Assembly (NCBI GenBank): GCA_002688035.1
Contig: NZBU01000008.1
Location: 1 to 64,000, forward strand
Direction: 5' to 3'
Length of the DNA stretch: 64,000 nt
Source of the DNA: Candidatus Iainarchaeum sp.
GTDB taxonomy: Archaea > Iainarchaeota > Iainarchaeia > Iainarchaeales > GCA-2688035
Shown here: positions 9,727 to 19,438 of the stretch, piece by piece
Layout of the letters: each line of letters starts with the position of its first letter
How positions within the stretch are numbered: position 1 is the stretch's first letter
Position numbers and translations under genes: made by a program
Notes under the pieces: generated by a model
Told to the model about the DNA's origin: nothing
The model's input: only the letters and a program-made list of their open reading frames with translations
Database searches by the model: none

Positions 9727-10213
9727 GTGAAAAGAAAACTAGGAGTTAGCTTGCTTCTCGCAGTTCTCCTAGTTTCCACTTTCTTTCTTTTCAATGCTCC
9801 AATAACAGGTTTCTTTGGTTTGAGTGCAGCAGACTCTGATGTTAAGGATTCTGCGGAGACAGTTGAAGAGGAAAGCGATGGGGGCTTTGAGGCTGGGCTC
9901 TCATATGAAGTTTTGAAAAAAAACCAGTATTTTAGCTAGTCCCTTGGGCTATTATAAAATAGGTTCATGTCCTGAGACAACAGACGTTGAATTAAAAGTT
10001 AGAAATACTGGGGGAGCGGACGCGAAAAAGATTGCAGTCATTTTCCCAGATTCTTTTAGAATTACTGCTTGCGAGAACTGCGAAATCGATGTTTTAGAGC
10101 AGGGTAGTGAGAGGATAGTGCGGGCAAAACTATGCAGAAATCTTGATGAAGAAGCAAATCTAGAGATTACCGCGGTTAATGTTCCCACAACAAGTGTTTT
10201 GCTTGTCGGCTAA
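9727..10213 (+). pseudogene. Membrane-anchored CARDB-like protein, split by a frameshift in an A8 run (or sequencing error)
   Basis: ORFs 9727..9939 and 9944..10213; removing one A of A8 (9916-9923) fuses them: ...LKKTSILASPLGYYKIGSCPETTDVELKVRNTGGADAKK... Confidence 0.65.
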
Positions 10214-10320
10214 TACTGAAAACACTTGTTTTTGGCAGATACGCCATTTCTGAATTCCTTTTTAAATGTTTGCAGATGAATAGTTTTTATTACTAAACAT
10301 TGATTTGAGTAGTGTTAAGA

Positions 10321-10617
10321 ATGACCAATAAGAAAGCAAGAGGAAAAAGATCAAAAACACGAAGAAAGCTCCGTGCGCGCGACAAGAAGACCGTGAACCA
10401 GCTTGTAAGGGTTTTTGCAGAAAAGGACAACGTGAGGGTTCGCATTGACTCTAGTATCCACGCTGGTATGCCATCAGCAAAGTACAACGGTTTTGGTGGA
10501 AAAGTTGTTGGTACAAGGGGAAGCGCATTTGAAGTTGCGGTAAAAGATGGAAATATTCCACGTGTTTTGATTGTGCATCCTGCACACTTGCAGAGCCTGG
10601 GAGGCGGAAAATCATGA
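10321..10617 (+). CDS. rpl21e: Ribosomal protein L21e
   Basis: MTNKKARGKRSKTRRKLRARDKKTVNQLVRVF...HAGMPSAKYNGFGGKVVGTRGSAFEV. Confidence 0.93.
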   Translation: MTNKKARGKRSKTRRKLRARDKKTVNQLVRVFAEKDNVRVRIDSSIHAGMPSAKYNGFGGKVVGTRGSAFEVAVKDGNIPRVLIVHPAHLQSLGGGKS

Positions 10618-10952
10618 TTGGAGAAGGATTAATTCAGAAGAAGCCTGTTAATTTGGCGGAAGTCAAGGCAATCTTGAGCACAAGGAAGAAAGATGCCGAG
10701 CTCAACTATGAACAGGACATTGCTTTAAAGTATGCGAGAAAGTTCGCTAAGACTAGTCCAAAGGACACAGAGAAACTCTCCAAGGAACTATCCAAGATAG
10801 AATCGCTTACACCTGAGTTAGCAACAAAGATCATTGACCTGCTTCCTATAAAGAAGGAAACGCTGGAACTCATTATTCAACGTGACGCACAGGTAAGCCA
10901 AGAAGATTTTGCAAAGGTACTTGAATTAACTACCAAGTATCGCAAAAAATAA
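10614..10952 (+). CDS. rpoF: DNA-directed RNA polymerase subunit F (Rpb4)
   Basis: Size, KIIDLLPIKKETLELII, position between L21e and DUF655. Confidence 0.88.
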   Translation: MIGEGLIQKKPVNLAEVKAILSTRKKDAELNYEQDIALKYARKFAKTSPKDTEKLSKELSKIESLTPELATKIIDLLPIKKETLELIIQRDAQVSQEDFAKVLELTTKYRKK

Positions 10953-10974
10953 TTAAAAAAACTAGAAGAGGTTT

Positions 10975-11550
10975 TTGGCAGTGCTGAACGAAGACTACGC
11001 TATAGTGTTAGATTACCTGGCTAAGGGACATCCAAATGCATTCAAGTCAGAGCCAACGGCGCAGGTAATGGGTACAGAGTTCTTTACTCTGCTAGAAGTA
11101 GTGCCAAAGGGAGAGCTCAAAATAGGTGAAAAAATTTATGTTGGCAAAGAAGAGAGGGACAAAGTAGAGTATATTAAGAAGCGGATTCCTTTCAAGAGCC
11201 TTACTTCAACAGCCATTTCAGAGCTGGAAAAGACAATTGAGAAAACTATTGAAGGTAACAACGAAAAGTTCCTTGATTTCTTTAATGCTGCCGGACCCAT
11301 TACGATTAAGAGACACCAGTTGGAGTTACTCCCTGGTTTTGGAAAAAAGCACATGCTTGACTTGCTTAAGGAGCGCGACAAAAAGCCCTTTGAATCATTT
11401 GAGGACATTGCCAGTCGTGTGAAACTTGTTCCAAATCCAATGAATAGTCTTGTAAAGAGAGTCATGGAAGAATTGGAGTATGACGATCTCAAACACTACT
11501 TGTTTGCAAGACCCCCTGCAAAAGAACGGCCTTTTGGCAGAAGACCTTAA
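10975..11550 (+). CDS. DUF655 family protein (HhH-containing)
   Basis: GEKIYVGKEERDKVEYIKKRIPF, LLPGFGKKHMLDLLKERDKKPFESFEDI; conserved archaeal neighbourhood. Confidence 0.9.
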   Translation: MAVLNEDYAIVLDYLAKGHPNAFKSEPTAQVMGTEFFTLLEVVPKGELKIGEKIYVGKEERDKVEYIKKRIPFKSLTSTAISELEKTIEKTIEGNNEKFLDFFNAAGPITIKRHQLELLPGFGKKHMLDLLKERDKKPFESFEDIASRVKLVPNPMNSLVKRVMEELEYDDLKHYLFARPPAKERPFGRRP

Positions 11551-11575
11551 AATGCTTTTCTAGGCAGTGCTTTTT

Positions 11576-12400
11576 ATGGAATTATTCGATGAACTAAACC
11601 AGTTAATGGTCAAATACCGATTCAGGCCAAACAGAAAGATGGCCCAGCTTTTCATGGTCAAGCAGGATGTACTAGCCAGGCTTGTCAAGGAAGCAGACCT
11701 CTCTGAAAAAGATACTGTGCTTGAGATTGGTGCGGGAACAGGTTTTCTCACTCGCGAACTGCAAAAAAAGTGCAAGGTTGTTGCAGTTGAACTTGACAGC
11801 ACTCTTTTTGAACTTCTTGAGAATGAGCTTCCAAAAGAAAACCTAAAGCTGATTCATGGAAACTTTTTGGAAGTTGATGTTGGAAAGATAACAAAGATTG
11901 TTGCCTTACCGCCCTACACTATTTCAGCCAACATATTGGCAAAGATTTTTGAGGTGGAGCCAAAACTTTGTATTCTTGTTTTTCAAAAGGAGTTTGTTGA
12001 AAAGCTCGCGGCAGAACCAGGTTTTCTGGAGTACAATGCGATGAGCGTTCTCACCCAATACCACTTTGATGTTGAAAACCTTGGTCTTATTCCCGCGGGA
12101 AGTTTTTTCCCAAGGCCAAAGTCACACTCAGCAATACTAAAGCTCTCTGCATCAAAAAAGCACGGGCAGGCAAAAGATAACGCGCTATTCTACACTTTTA
12201 TAAAATCTGTTTTTAGATTCCAAAACAAGAATGTTACAAATTCTGTGAAAAACAGTCTTCCGTTCCTCGGAGAAAAGTTTAAGGACCCGGAAGTCATCAA
12301 CAAAATAGTGGGAAAGCTGGAAAAACATCCGCTGGCAAAAACAAAAACAAATTTGTTATCCTGCAAAGAATTTGTAGATCTTTTTAACGAATTGTTCTAA
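11576..12400 (+). CDS. ksgA: 16S rRNA dimethyladenosine transferase
   Basis: VLEIGAGTGFLTRELQKK, ALPPYTISANILAKIF. Confidence 0.92.
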   Translation: MELFDELNQLMVKYRFRPNRKMAQLFMVKQDVLARLVKEADLSEKDTVLEIGAGTGFLTRELQKKCKVVAVELDSTLFELLENELPKENLKLIHGNFLEVDVGKITKIVALPPYTISANILAKIFEVEPKLCILVFQKEFVEKLAAEPGFLEYNAMSVLTQYHFDVENLGLIPAGSFFPRPKSHSAILKLSASKKHGQAKDNALFYTFIKSVFRFQNKNVTNSVKNSLPFLGEKFKDPEVINKIVGKLEKHPLAKTKTNLLSCKEFVDLFNELF

Positions 12401-12407
12401 CTTGGAC

Positions 12408-13928
12408 TTAGCTGAACTTTTCCAGAATTATTTTCTGCATTTGGATTACCCTGTCTTTTTTGGCGTACTCCACTGCCAACCCAAGTTTTCTCTTGTTCTC
12501 GGCGTGTATTTCCAGTACAGGCTGGCCCTTTTTCACCTTGTCGCCAACTTCTACAAATAATAGTACGCCTGCCTTTTTGTCTGCTGGCGCTCCCGCCATT
12601 CTAGCGAGCTGCGCGCATTTCTTAACATTAATCTTACTGATTTCTCCATTAGTCTTTGCCTTTACAATTTTCTTGAATGGTGCATACTTTACATCAAAAC
12701 TAGTTAACGCATATGCGCCCTGAGCCTTTATTATTTCCTGCATCTTCTTAAGGGCTTCTCCTGAAACAAGAATTTCTTTTGCCATATCTGTTCCCTTTCC
12801 TTTCTTGACCTTTCCAACAAGTTCAAGGAGCACGCCTGCTAGTTCACAGCTTTTTTGGGCAAGCGCATCAAATCTCTTTCCTTCAAGAATCTCCATCACA
12901 TGCTTGGCCTCAAGAGCCGGGCCAAACGCCCTTCCACTGGGTTCAGTTCCATTGGTCATTACGGCTTCAATGCGCATTCCAAGTTTTTTTCCAACAGCAA
13001 TAAACTTTTTCGCCATTTCCTCTGCTCTTTCTCTGGTGTGAACTTTCACATCAGGGCCTACAGGAAGATCAATCACAACATATTTTGCGCCGACACTTGC
13101 TTTCTTTGCCATCACACTAGCGATTATCTGGCCTGTCGGGTCAAGTGCAAAAGGATGCTCTATTTTAATGATTTTATCGTCAACTGGCGCGAGCTCGAGT
13201 GCGCCACCCCAAACTATTACTCCGCCAACCTTGTTTGTAATCTTCTTAATCTTGTCAATCGGCAAACTAACGTTTGCAAGCACTTCCATTGAGTCTGCTG
13301 TTCCTGCTGCAGAGGTAATGCTTCTGCTACTGGTTTTTGGAATGTGGTAGCCGGCCGCAGCTATTATTGGCACAATAATCATTGTTGCTCTACCGTTTGT
13401 TCCTCCAATACAGTGCTTGTCAAGAACCTTGTCATGGTCAAACTTTAATTGCAGTCCATCTTGTGAAAGTGCCTTTGTCATTGCAACTGTTTCCTCCAAA
13501 TTATAGTCATGGAAGTAGACTGCACTTACAAAGCCAGCGGCCTCTATTTCACTAAGCTTGTTTTGTCCAAGGTCATGAACTATTGCGCGAATCTCCTTCT
13601 CGCTAAGCGCATGACCGTCAAGTTTTTTCTTTATGAAACTAACGCTCTCTGGGGGGGCAACTGGCTGAACCATAACTTTTTCTCCGCGCCTAACCCCCAG
13701 TTTTTTCTGAACATCCTTGAACATTCCTGCCATGTTCTCTTTCAGCATCGTTTCTGTAGTATCAACTACGCAGGTAATCTTTTTTCTTGTTCTTGGGCAG
13801 GAAATCTGGATTCTGTCAAGTGGCAGTACCCCAAGTTCTTTTGCGTCATTGGAATTGAGAATAGCAATCATCTTACCGGCCTCTATGTCAAAGGGCCTGG
13901 CTTTCATTGCTTTTGTATACTGTTTCAT
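12408..13928 (-). CDS. deoA: AMP phosphorylase (archaeal DeoA-like)
   Basis: KHCIGGTNGRATMIIVPIIAAAGYHIPKTSSRSITSAAGTADSMEVLANV, 506 aa. Confidence 0.9.
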   Translation of the reverse strand: MKQYTKAMKARPFDIEAGKMIAILNSNDAKELGVLPLDRIQISCPRTRKKITCVVDTTETMLKENMAGMFKDVQKKLGVRRGEKVMVQPVAPPESVSFIKKKLDGHALSEKEIRAIVHDLGQNKLSEIEAAGFVSAVYFHDYNLEETVAMTKALSQDGLQLKFDHDKVLDKHCIGGTNGRATMIIVPIIAAAGYHIPKTSSRSITSAAGTADSMEVLANVSLPIDKIKKITNKVGGVIVWGGALELAPVDDKIIKIEHPFALDPTGQIIASVMAKKASVGAKYVVIDLPVGPDVKVHTRERAEEMAKKFIAVGKKLGMRIEAVMTNGTEPSGRAFGPALEAKHVMEILEGKRFDALAQKSCELAGVLLELVGKVKKGKGTDMAKEILVSGEALKKMQEIIKAQGAYALTSFDVKYAPFKKIVKAKTNGEISKINVKKCAQLARMAGAPADKKAGVLLFVEVGDKVKKGQPVLEIHAENKRKLGLAVEYAKKDRVIQMQKIILEKFS

Positions 13929-13960
13929 TCAAACCGATAGAAAAAGAGACAAAGACTTAT

Positions 13961-14821
13961 TTAAACTTTTGGCTGTTTTGTTGAAAGTAGGGCTTTCTCA
14001 AGTTCCTTCTTGTATTTTGGGAGGCATATTTCCAGTGCTTCCCTAACATCTCTAACTTTACATTCTTTCTCAAGTTTTTCGGTGGACAAAATGCAGTTTG
14101 ACCTCTCTGCTTTCGTAATCTTATATAATTCTTCCAGAGAGATTATTTCATAATCAATGTTGCTATCCACAATTTCCTTGTAAAGTTCAAGTATTTCTGA
14201 GTGGGTTATTGCGCCCTTGTTCACCACATTATAGATTCCTGTTGCATTATTCTCCAGCAGTGTTTTTGCTGCTTCAAGGAAATCCGGAATATAGGTAATG
14301 GAATTTGGAATGTTTATTATGTGTTCATACCCAATAAGCTTGTTTATCAGATTCTTGTCGCTTGGAAAATCATCAAATGGCATTCTCAGCCTTAATTGCA
14401 GCACGTCAAATTCTTTAAGCATTTTTTCAATCGTGAGCTTGCTCCTACTGTAATAACTGCCTTCAAAGTTTGGTTTGTCGTCCTCTGAATAGCCTTTGCC
14501 GTTATTGTCGCCCTGGTAAATGCAACCTGTTCCAAGGTGAACCATTTTTACTCCTACTTTGTTGCAGGCCTCGAGGATTAAGAGTGGAACGCTCACATTT
14601 CCGATGAATGTTTCTGGTTTGTGTGTCTCGCACCAGTCAATATTCACTTTACCGGTGTTTCCAATGCAGTTTATTACAATTCGCGGGTTATAGCGGACTA
14701 TCTCCTCTTCAATGTCGCGGGCAGAATGAATTTTCCTATCAGATATAATAGTATTTTCAAGAAAATTATGGAACTTGTTTCCCATGAAACCGTTGCCAAG
14801 TATAAGGTATTCTGTGTTCAT
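13961..14821 (-). CDS. RmlD-like NAD-dependent sugar epimerase/reductase
   Basis: GNGFMGNKFHNFL, NCIGNTGKVNIDWCE, YYSRSKLTIEK. Confidence 0.75.
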   Translation of the reverse strand: MNTEYLILGNGFMGNKFHNFLENTIISDRKIHSARDIEEEIVRYNPRIVINCIGNTGKVNIDWCETHKPETFIGNVSVPLLILEACNKVGVKMVHLGTGCIYQGDNNGKGYSEDDKPNFEGSYYSRSKLTIEKMLKEFDVLQLRLRMPFDDFPSDKNLINKLIGYEHIINIPNSITYIPDFLEAAKTLLENNATGIYNVVNKGAITHSEILELYKEIVDSNIDYEIISLEELYKITKAERSNCILSTEKLEKECKVRDVREALEICLPKYKKELEKALLSTKQPKV

Positions 14822-14855
14822 TACAGTCGCCTATACAAGAAGAGTTAAACCTCTA

Positions 14856-15404
14856 TTAATTCTTTTGCTTGTTGAGTTCAGCCACGACCTTTTCCACAAG
14901 CTTTTCAGGGTCATTATCGTAGATTATGGTTGCATCGCATTTTCCGGCAAAAAGTTCTTCAAGCTCTTTGGCCTTGTCTGAGATTCCACCTGTTCCGGTA
15001 AGGACTCCAATCACTTTTTCTTCAACGTAGGCTGCGCCGAATTCTATCATTATGCCAACTCTGCCATTAGCAATTATTACTGCATCACAACTTCTCACAA
15101 GTATAATGTTTCTGCCGTTAAAACCAAATCCAGTGTATATTGTTGCAGAGCATGCGTCCAAGGGAAGCTTGTATTTTTCCAAGTGCTCTTTTTCACTTGC
15201 AGCAGGACTAACACCCAGCACAAAAGCGTTGGCTTCGGAAGCAGCTTCGGCAGCTGCCTGTGGAACACCAATTGTTGCCCCATAAACCAGTATACTTTCA
15301 CTTTTCGCTATAGCACTTCCAATACCCCTTGCTTTTTCCAAAAGCCCTGAGTCATGGCTACCTGTCGCGGCACCCATTACTCCAATTTTGAATTTTCTAC
15401 TCAA
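14856..15404 (-). CDS. LOG/TIGR00725-family (SLOG) putative nucleotide phosphoribohydrolase
   Basis: IGVMGAATGSHDSGLLEKARGIGSAIAKSESILVYGATIGVPQAAAEAA; GGRV-like ANGRVGIMIEFGAA. Confidence 0.75.
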   Translation of the reverse strand: MSRKFKIGVMGAATGSHDSGLLEKARGIGSAIAKSESILVYGATIGVPQAAAEAASEANAFVLGVSPAASEKEHLEKYKLPLDACSATIYTGFGFNGRNIILVRSCDAVIIANGRVGIMIEFGAAYVEEKVIGVLTGTGGISDKAKELEELFAGKCDATIIYDNDPEKLVEKVVAELNKQKN

Positions 15405-16279
15405 GCCAGAGCCCCAATTTCTTCGTTGAGTTTTGCCACTGCTTTTGCTGCTGCGCCTGCAAAGTCATCAGTCTCTTGCTTCTCATAAGCATAGTTTATT
15501 CCGCTGCTAGAATTAATTCTCGCGAGTTGGAGATTGTAGCCTGCTTCTTTCAGTGCTGCAACAACTTCTGACGCACTGCCGCCCTGTGCACCCACACCAG
15601 GGATTAGCAGTGGGATTTGTTTTCCAGATTCAACAAACTTCTTTACAACTGCTTTCAATTCACCTATTGATGTCGCGCCAACCACTGCGCCAACATTTCC
15701 CATGGCTGTATCAGACCACTTGATGATTGCCTCACTTACAATCTCAAAATTCTTTTTCCCATTAACTTCTAAGTCCTGGAAGTCGCTTGCACCAGGGTTT
15801 GATGTTCTGTTAAGAATGTATACTCCTTTCTCTTTTCCAATTGTTTCCTCTATAAAGGGCATAACACTGTCTGTTCCCATGTAAGGTGCAATAGTTACGC
15901 AGTCTCCTTCCCAGAATTCGAACGCTTCTTTTGCATAGGCCTTCGAAGTCTTACCGATGTCCCCACGCTTTGCGTCAACTATTAGAGGGATTTTCATTTC
16001 CCTCACTTTCTCGCATACTTTTTTGAGTGCCTTCAAACCGTCAAAACCATATTGTGCATAGAAAGCATAGTTTGGTTTTACCGCGCCAGGAATTGCTCCC
16101 TCGCTTTTGCATACATCCAATATGTCTTCGTAAAATTTGCTTATGCGTATCTCAATACTACCGTGTTCAATTGGGATCCTGTCAAGTACTGGGTCGGCTC
16201 CCATACAAACTATAGAGTTTGTTTCTTGGCTGCTTTTAATCAGTAAGTCAACATAGTTCATTTTGGTTTCCTCCTCCAT
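15401..16279 (-). CDS. pyrF: Orotidine 5'-phosphate decarboxylase
   Basis: VCMGADPVLDRIP, IPLIVDAKRGDIGKTSKAYAKEAF, VGAQGGSASEVV. Confidence 0.93.
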   Translation of the reverse strand: MEEETKMNYVDLLIKSSQETNSIVCMGADPVLDRIPIEHGSIEIRISKFYEDILDVCKSEGAIPGAVKPNYAFYAQYGFDGLKALKKVCEKVREMKIPLIVDAKRGDIGKTSKAYAKEAFEFWEGDCVTIAPYMGTDSVMPFIEETIGKEKGVYILNRTSNPGASDFQDLEVNGKKNFEIVSEAIIKWSDTAMGNVGAVVGATSIGELKAVVKKFVESGKQIPLLIPGVGAQGGSASEVVAALKEAGYNLQLARINSSSGINYAYEKQETDDFAGAAAKAVAKLNEEIGALA

Positions 16280-16686
16280 TTTATCGAATTGGCCGGTAAT
16301 TCAAACATATTTTGTCCTTGTTTTCTTTGCCCGCCAATCTTTTTGAGAAATGTAAGGCCCGGACCCGAGAATGGCCCCGTAGCCTTTATTTGCTGGTGGT
16401 GTGCCATGGCCTGCTGGGCAAAGTTCCTCATTAAAGCTGTTCCTACTCCTTGTTTTCTGTTTCCGGCTCTAATATAAAGTTTGTTTACAACTCCTGCTTT
16501 TGGGTGCCCTTCAATGAAGCCTATTACCTTGTTCCCAGAAATTGCCACGGCTATAGGGATTCCCTTAAACCGTTCCTTTGGAATGTCGGGAGTGCGAAAG
16601 CCTGTTTCTCGCTTGTATTCTCGCCATGCCTCTACAAGCTGGTCAAGTAAATCATCCCTTAGAACGTGAGCGTAAACAATTTCCAT
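16258..16686 (-). CDS. GNAT family N-acetyltransferase
   Basis: KLYIRAGNRKQGVGTALMRNFAQQAM. Confidence 0.75.
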   Translation of the reverse strand: MEIVYAHVLRDDLLDQLVEAWREYKRETGFRTPDIPKERFKGIPIAVAISGNKVIGFIEGHPKAGVVNKLYIRAGNRKQGVGTALMRNFAQQAMAHHQQIKATGPFSGPGLTFLKKIGGQRKQGQNMFELPANSIKWRRKPK

Positions 16687-16689
16687 TCC

Positions 16690-17307
16690 TTACTTTCCCT
16701 CCTGCCATTTTTCAGGGTCGTTGAAATAATCGTTTATGCTGTTGTACTGCTCTTCATCTATCTTCCCGGCTTTTTTGAGTGCTTCAAGTATTTCACCTAT
16801 CTTTAATACTGAGTGCAGAGTATAGCCTTTCTCCTGTAGCTCTTTTGTGCCGCCCTGTTCCCTGTCAACCAATACGACTATGTCTTTTACTTTCATCCCG
16901 GCTTCTTCCAACGGGGCAATAGCCTCGAATTTACTTCCGCCGGTTGTAATCAAATCGTCATAGACAATGATCATATCTCCTTCCTTGAATTCTCCTTCAA
17001 TAGCTCTTTTTGTGCCATAACCCTTCTGCTCTTTCCTAGGATAAATCATAGGGTAGTTTGCTTGTAGCGAAACCGCGGTTGCAATTGGTATTGCCGCGTA
17101 AGGGATTCCCGCAATCCTGTCAAAGTGCAGTGGCTTTGTAAGCTTTATTAATTCTCCTGCAACGTTCCTCAGAGTGTTTGGATATGAAACCAGTACTCTT
17201 AGATCAATATAAATTGGGCTCTTCAATCCTGATTTGAGTGTGAATTCTCCGAACTTCACTGCCCCAATATCAAATAGTTCTTCTGCAAGTTTTTCTTTTC
17301 CACTCAT
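16690..17307 (-). CDS. pyrE: Orotate phosphoribosyltransferase
   Basis: [34 protein letters not shown]. Confidence 0.95.
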   Translation of the reverse strand: MSGKEKLAEELFDIGAVKFGEFTLKSGLKSPIYIDLRVLVSYPNTLRNVAGELIKLTKPLHFDRIAGIPYAAIPIATAVSLQANYPMIYPRKEQKGYGTKRAIEGEFKEGDMIIVYDDLITTGGSKFEAIAPLEEAGMKVKDIVVLVDREQGGTKELQEKGYTLHSVLKIGEILEALKKAGKIDEEQYNSINDYFNDPEKWQEGK

Positions 17308-17339
17308 TTCAATTCAACCTCCAATTCCTAAACATTTTT

Positions 17340-18623
17340 TCATAACTTAATTTCTTTAGCATTCACAAACACTTTTTCCACATGGCCCTTGAGTTTCCAT
17401 GTTGCAAATGGACTCCAGTTGCACTTGGTTTGCAGTTGTCCATTCTTTACTGTTGTTTCTTTTTCCAAATCAATGAGAATAAGGTCTGCGTCCTTTCCCC
17501 TCTTTAATTCTCCCTTGCTCTCAAGTCCAAAGATCTTCGCAGGATTTTTGCAGCACAATTCTACTACTCTCTGCAATGAAATCTTCTCCTTGTTCACAGC
17601 ATCAAATAAAAGTGGGAGCATTGTTTCAATGCCGGGCACTCCACTCGGCGCCCCCCAATAAGGTTTTTCCTTTTCCTCCCGTAAGTGCGGTGCGTGATCA
17701 GTAGCAATTATATCAACTGTTCCATCAGCAATGCCTTTCCAAAGTGCTTGAACATCTTCTTTGCTTCTAAGAGGGGGATTCATTTTTGCAAAGTTGCCAA
17801 GTTCTTCGTAAGCCATATCATCCAAGAACAAGTGGTGTGGTGTAACCTCGCAGGTTACAGACCTGTCTTCTTCTTTCGCTTCCTTTATCAGCTTTAAACC
17901 TTTTTTTGTGCTAACATGGCAGAAATGTAGTTTGTTACCAACCCCGCCCTGAATCTGCAGTGCGTGCTCAATGGCTTTTGCCTCCGCCTCATTGTTTCTG
18001 ATTTTACTATGATAGCGCGCGTGGTTCCAGCCAATTTCTTTTGCACTTTCAATATGTTCCTGTATTATTTCTTCATCTTCGGCATGAACCGCAACTACTG
18101 CATCGCGCTCTTTTGCAACGGAAAAAATCTCTTTCAAAATCTTGTCATCAACAACAAGCAAGCTTCCAGTACTGCTTCCCATAAAAACTTTGAAGGATAC
18201 TGCACCCTCAACTGTTCGCAGTTCTGTTTCATTTTCGTTGCTTGCGCCAAATTGGAATTCAAAATTACATAAACTGTCTTTCTTCGCAACTTTCTTTTTC
18301 TCATCTAAAAGTTCCTGTGTAGTGCAGCTTGGGTTGTTGTTTGGCATATCAATTACAGTTGTAACTCCGCCTGCTATTGCGGCTCTGCTTCCTGTTTTCC
18401 AGTCTTCCTTGTGCTCTGCTCCCGGAACTCTAAAGTGGACATGTGCATCAATAGCACCCGGCAAAAGTATTTTGTTCCCACAATCTATTCGCTTCATGCT
18501 TGGCAACTTTGCATCAAGCTCGGCAATTTCAGCAATTTTTCCATTCTCAATTAGAACTTGTCTTGGCACAAGCCTTTGTCCTGCAAGAACTAAACAATTG
18601 TCAAGCAATAGGCCCATTAGCAC
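17340..18623 (-). CDS. pyrC: Dihydroorotase
   Basis: ILLPGAIDAHVHFRVPGAEHKEDWKTGSRAAIAGGVTTVIDMPNN; IIATDHAPH. Confidence 0.95.
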   Translation of the reverse strand: MLMGLLLDNCLVLAGQRLVPRQVLIENGKIAEIAELDAKLPSMKRIDCGNKILLPGAIDAHVHFRVPGAEHKEDWKTGSRAAIAGGVTTVIDMPNNNPSCTTQELLDEKKKVAKKDSLCNFEFQFGASNENETELRTVEGAVSFKVFMGSSTGSLLVVDDKILKEIFSVAKERDAVVAVHAEDEEIIQEHIESAKEIGWNHARYHSKIRNNEAEAKAIEHALQIQGGVGNKLHFCHVSTKKGLKLIKEAKEEDRSVTCEVTPHHLFLDDMAYEELGNFAKMNPPLRSKEDVQALWKGIADGTVDIIATDHAPHLREEKEKPYWGAPSGVPGIETMLPLLFDAVNKEKISLQRVVELCCKNPAKIFGLESKGELKRGKDADLILIDLEKETTVKNGQLQTKCNWSPFATWKLKGHVEKVFVNAKEIKL

Positions 18624-19438
18624 TGCCTCCAGTTTGCAAACTCTTTCAAATCCACTTCTCTTCCACTTTTCAATCTTGCGACTTTTCCAAATTCTTTGCT
18701 ATTGCGCAGCTGCTCACTGTTGAATACTGGCCCGTCTTTGCAAACCATTAAATCATCCATCACGCATTGTCCACAAATTCCAAAACCACAACGCATATAC
18801 CTTTCCAACGAAAGCTGGCATTCAACTTTCTCTTTCTCACACAAATCAAAAATAGCTTTCATCATTACTTCCGGTCCGCAGCTGAATACAACATCTGGCT
18901 TGTCCTCTCCAATAAGTTCTTTGAGCGCGTCTGTTGTAAACCCTTTTTTTCCTGCACTACCATCATCAGTAGTTATGTATAAGTTATCGCCTAATTTATC
19001 TTCCAATTCTTTTCTAAAGAGCAAAATTTCAGCTGTCTGTGCCCCAACAACAACTCTTGTGTCTATTCCTTCTGTTAAACACTTCTCAACAAGCGGTCTA
19101 ATGGGCGCGGTTCCACATCCCCCTGCGACAATAATTGCTTTCTTTACTCCTTCGGTGGAAAAACCGTTTCCATAGGGGCCTCGAACTCCAACTTTTAATC
19201 CCTTTCCGATTCCACAGAGTTTTTCACTCCAAAGGCCCTTGCATTGAACAGTTATTGCCACTTCTTTCCCTATACTTGAGAGAGAAATTGGCTTCTCGTC
19301 AACTCCCGGAATCCACACCATTAGGAATTGCCCTGGCTTTGCATCTTTTGCTTTATCAAATTCAAAGTAGTATGTCTGGTGCTGGCCCGTCTCTTTTTGC
19401 GTGCGCCTGATCTCAACTATTTGTGGCAACTCTGGCAT
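18617..19438 (-). CDS. pyrK: Dihydroorotate dehydrogenase electron transfer subunit
   Basis: Ferredoxin-reductase fold motifs; C-term Cys cluster CGFGICGQCVMDDLMVCKDGPVFN. Confidence 0.93.
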   Translation of the reverse strand: MPELPQIVEIRRTQKETGQHQTYYFEFDKAKDAKPGQFLMVWIPGVDEKPISLSSIGKEVAITVQCKGLWSEKLCGIGKGLKVGVRGPYGNGFSTEGVKKAIIVAGGCGTAPIRPLVEKCLTEGIDTRVVVGAQTAEILLFRKELEDKLGDNLYITTDDGSAGKKGFTTDALKELIGEDKPDVVFSCGPEVMMKAIFDLCEKEKVECQLSLERYMRCGFGICGQCVMDDLMVCKDGPVFNSEQLRNSKEFGKVARLKSGREVDLKEFANWRQC

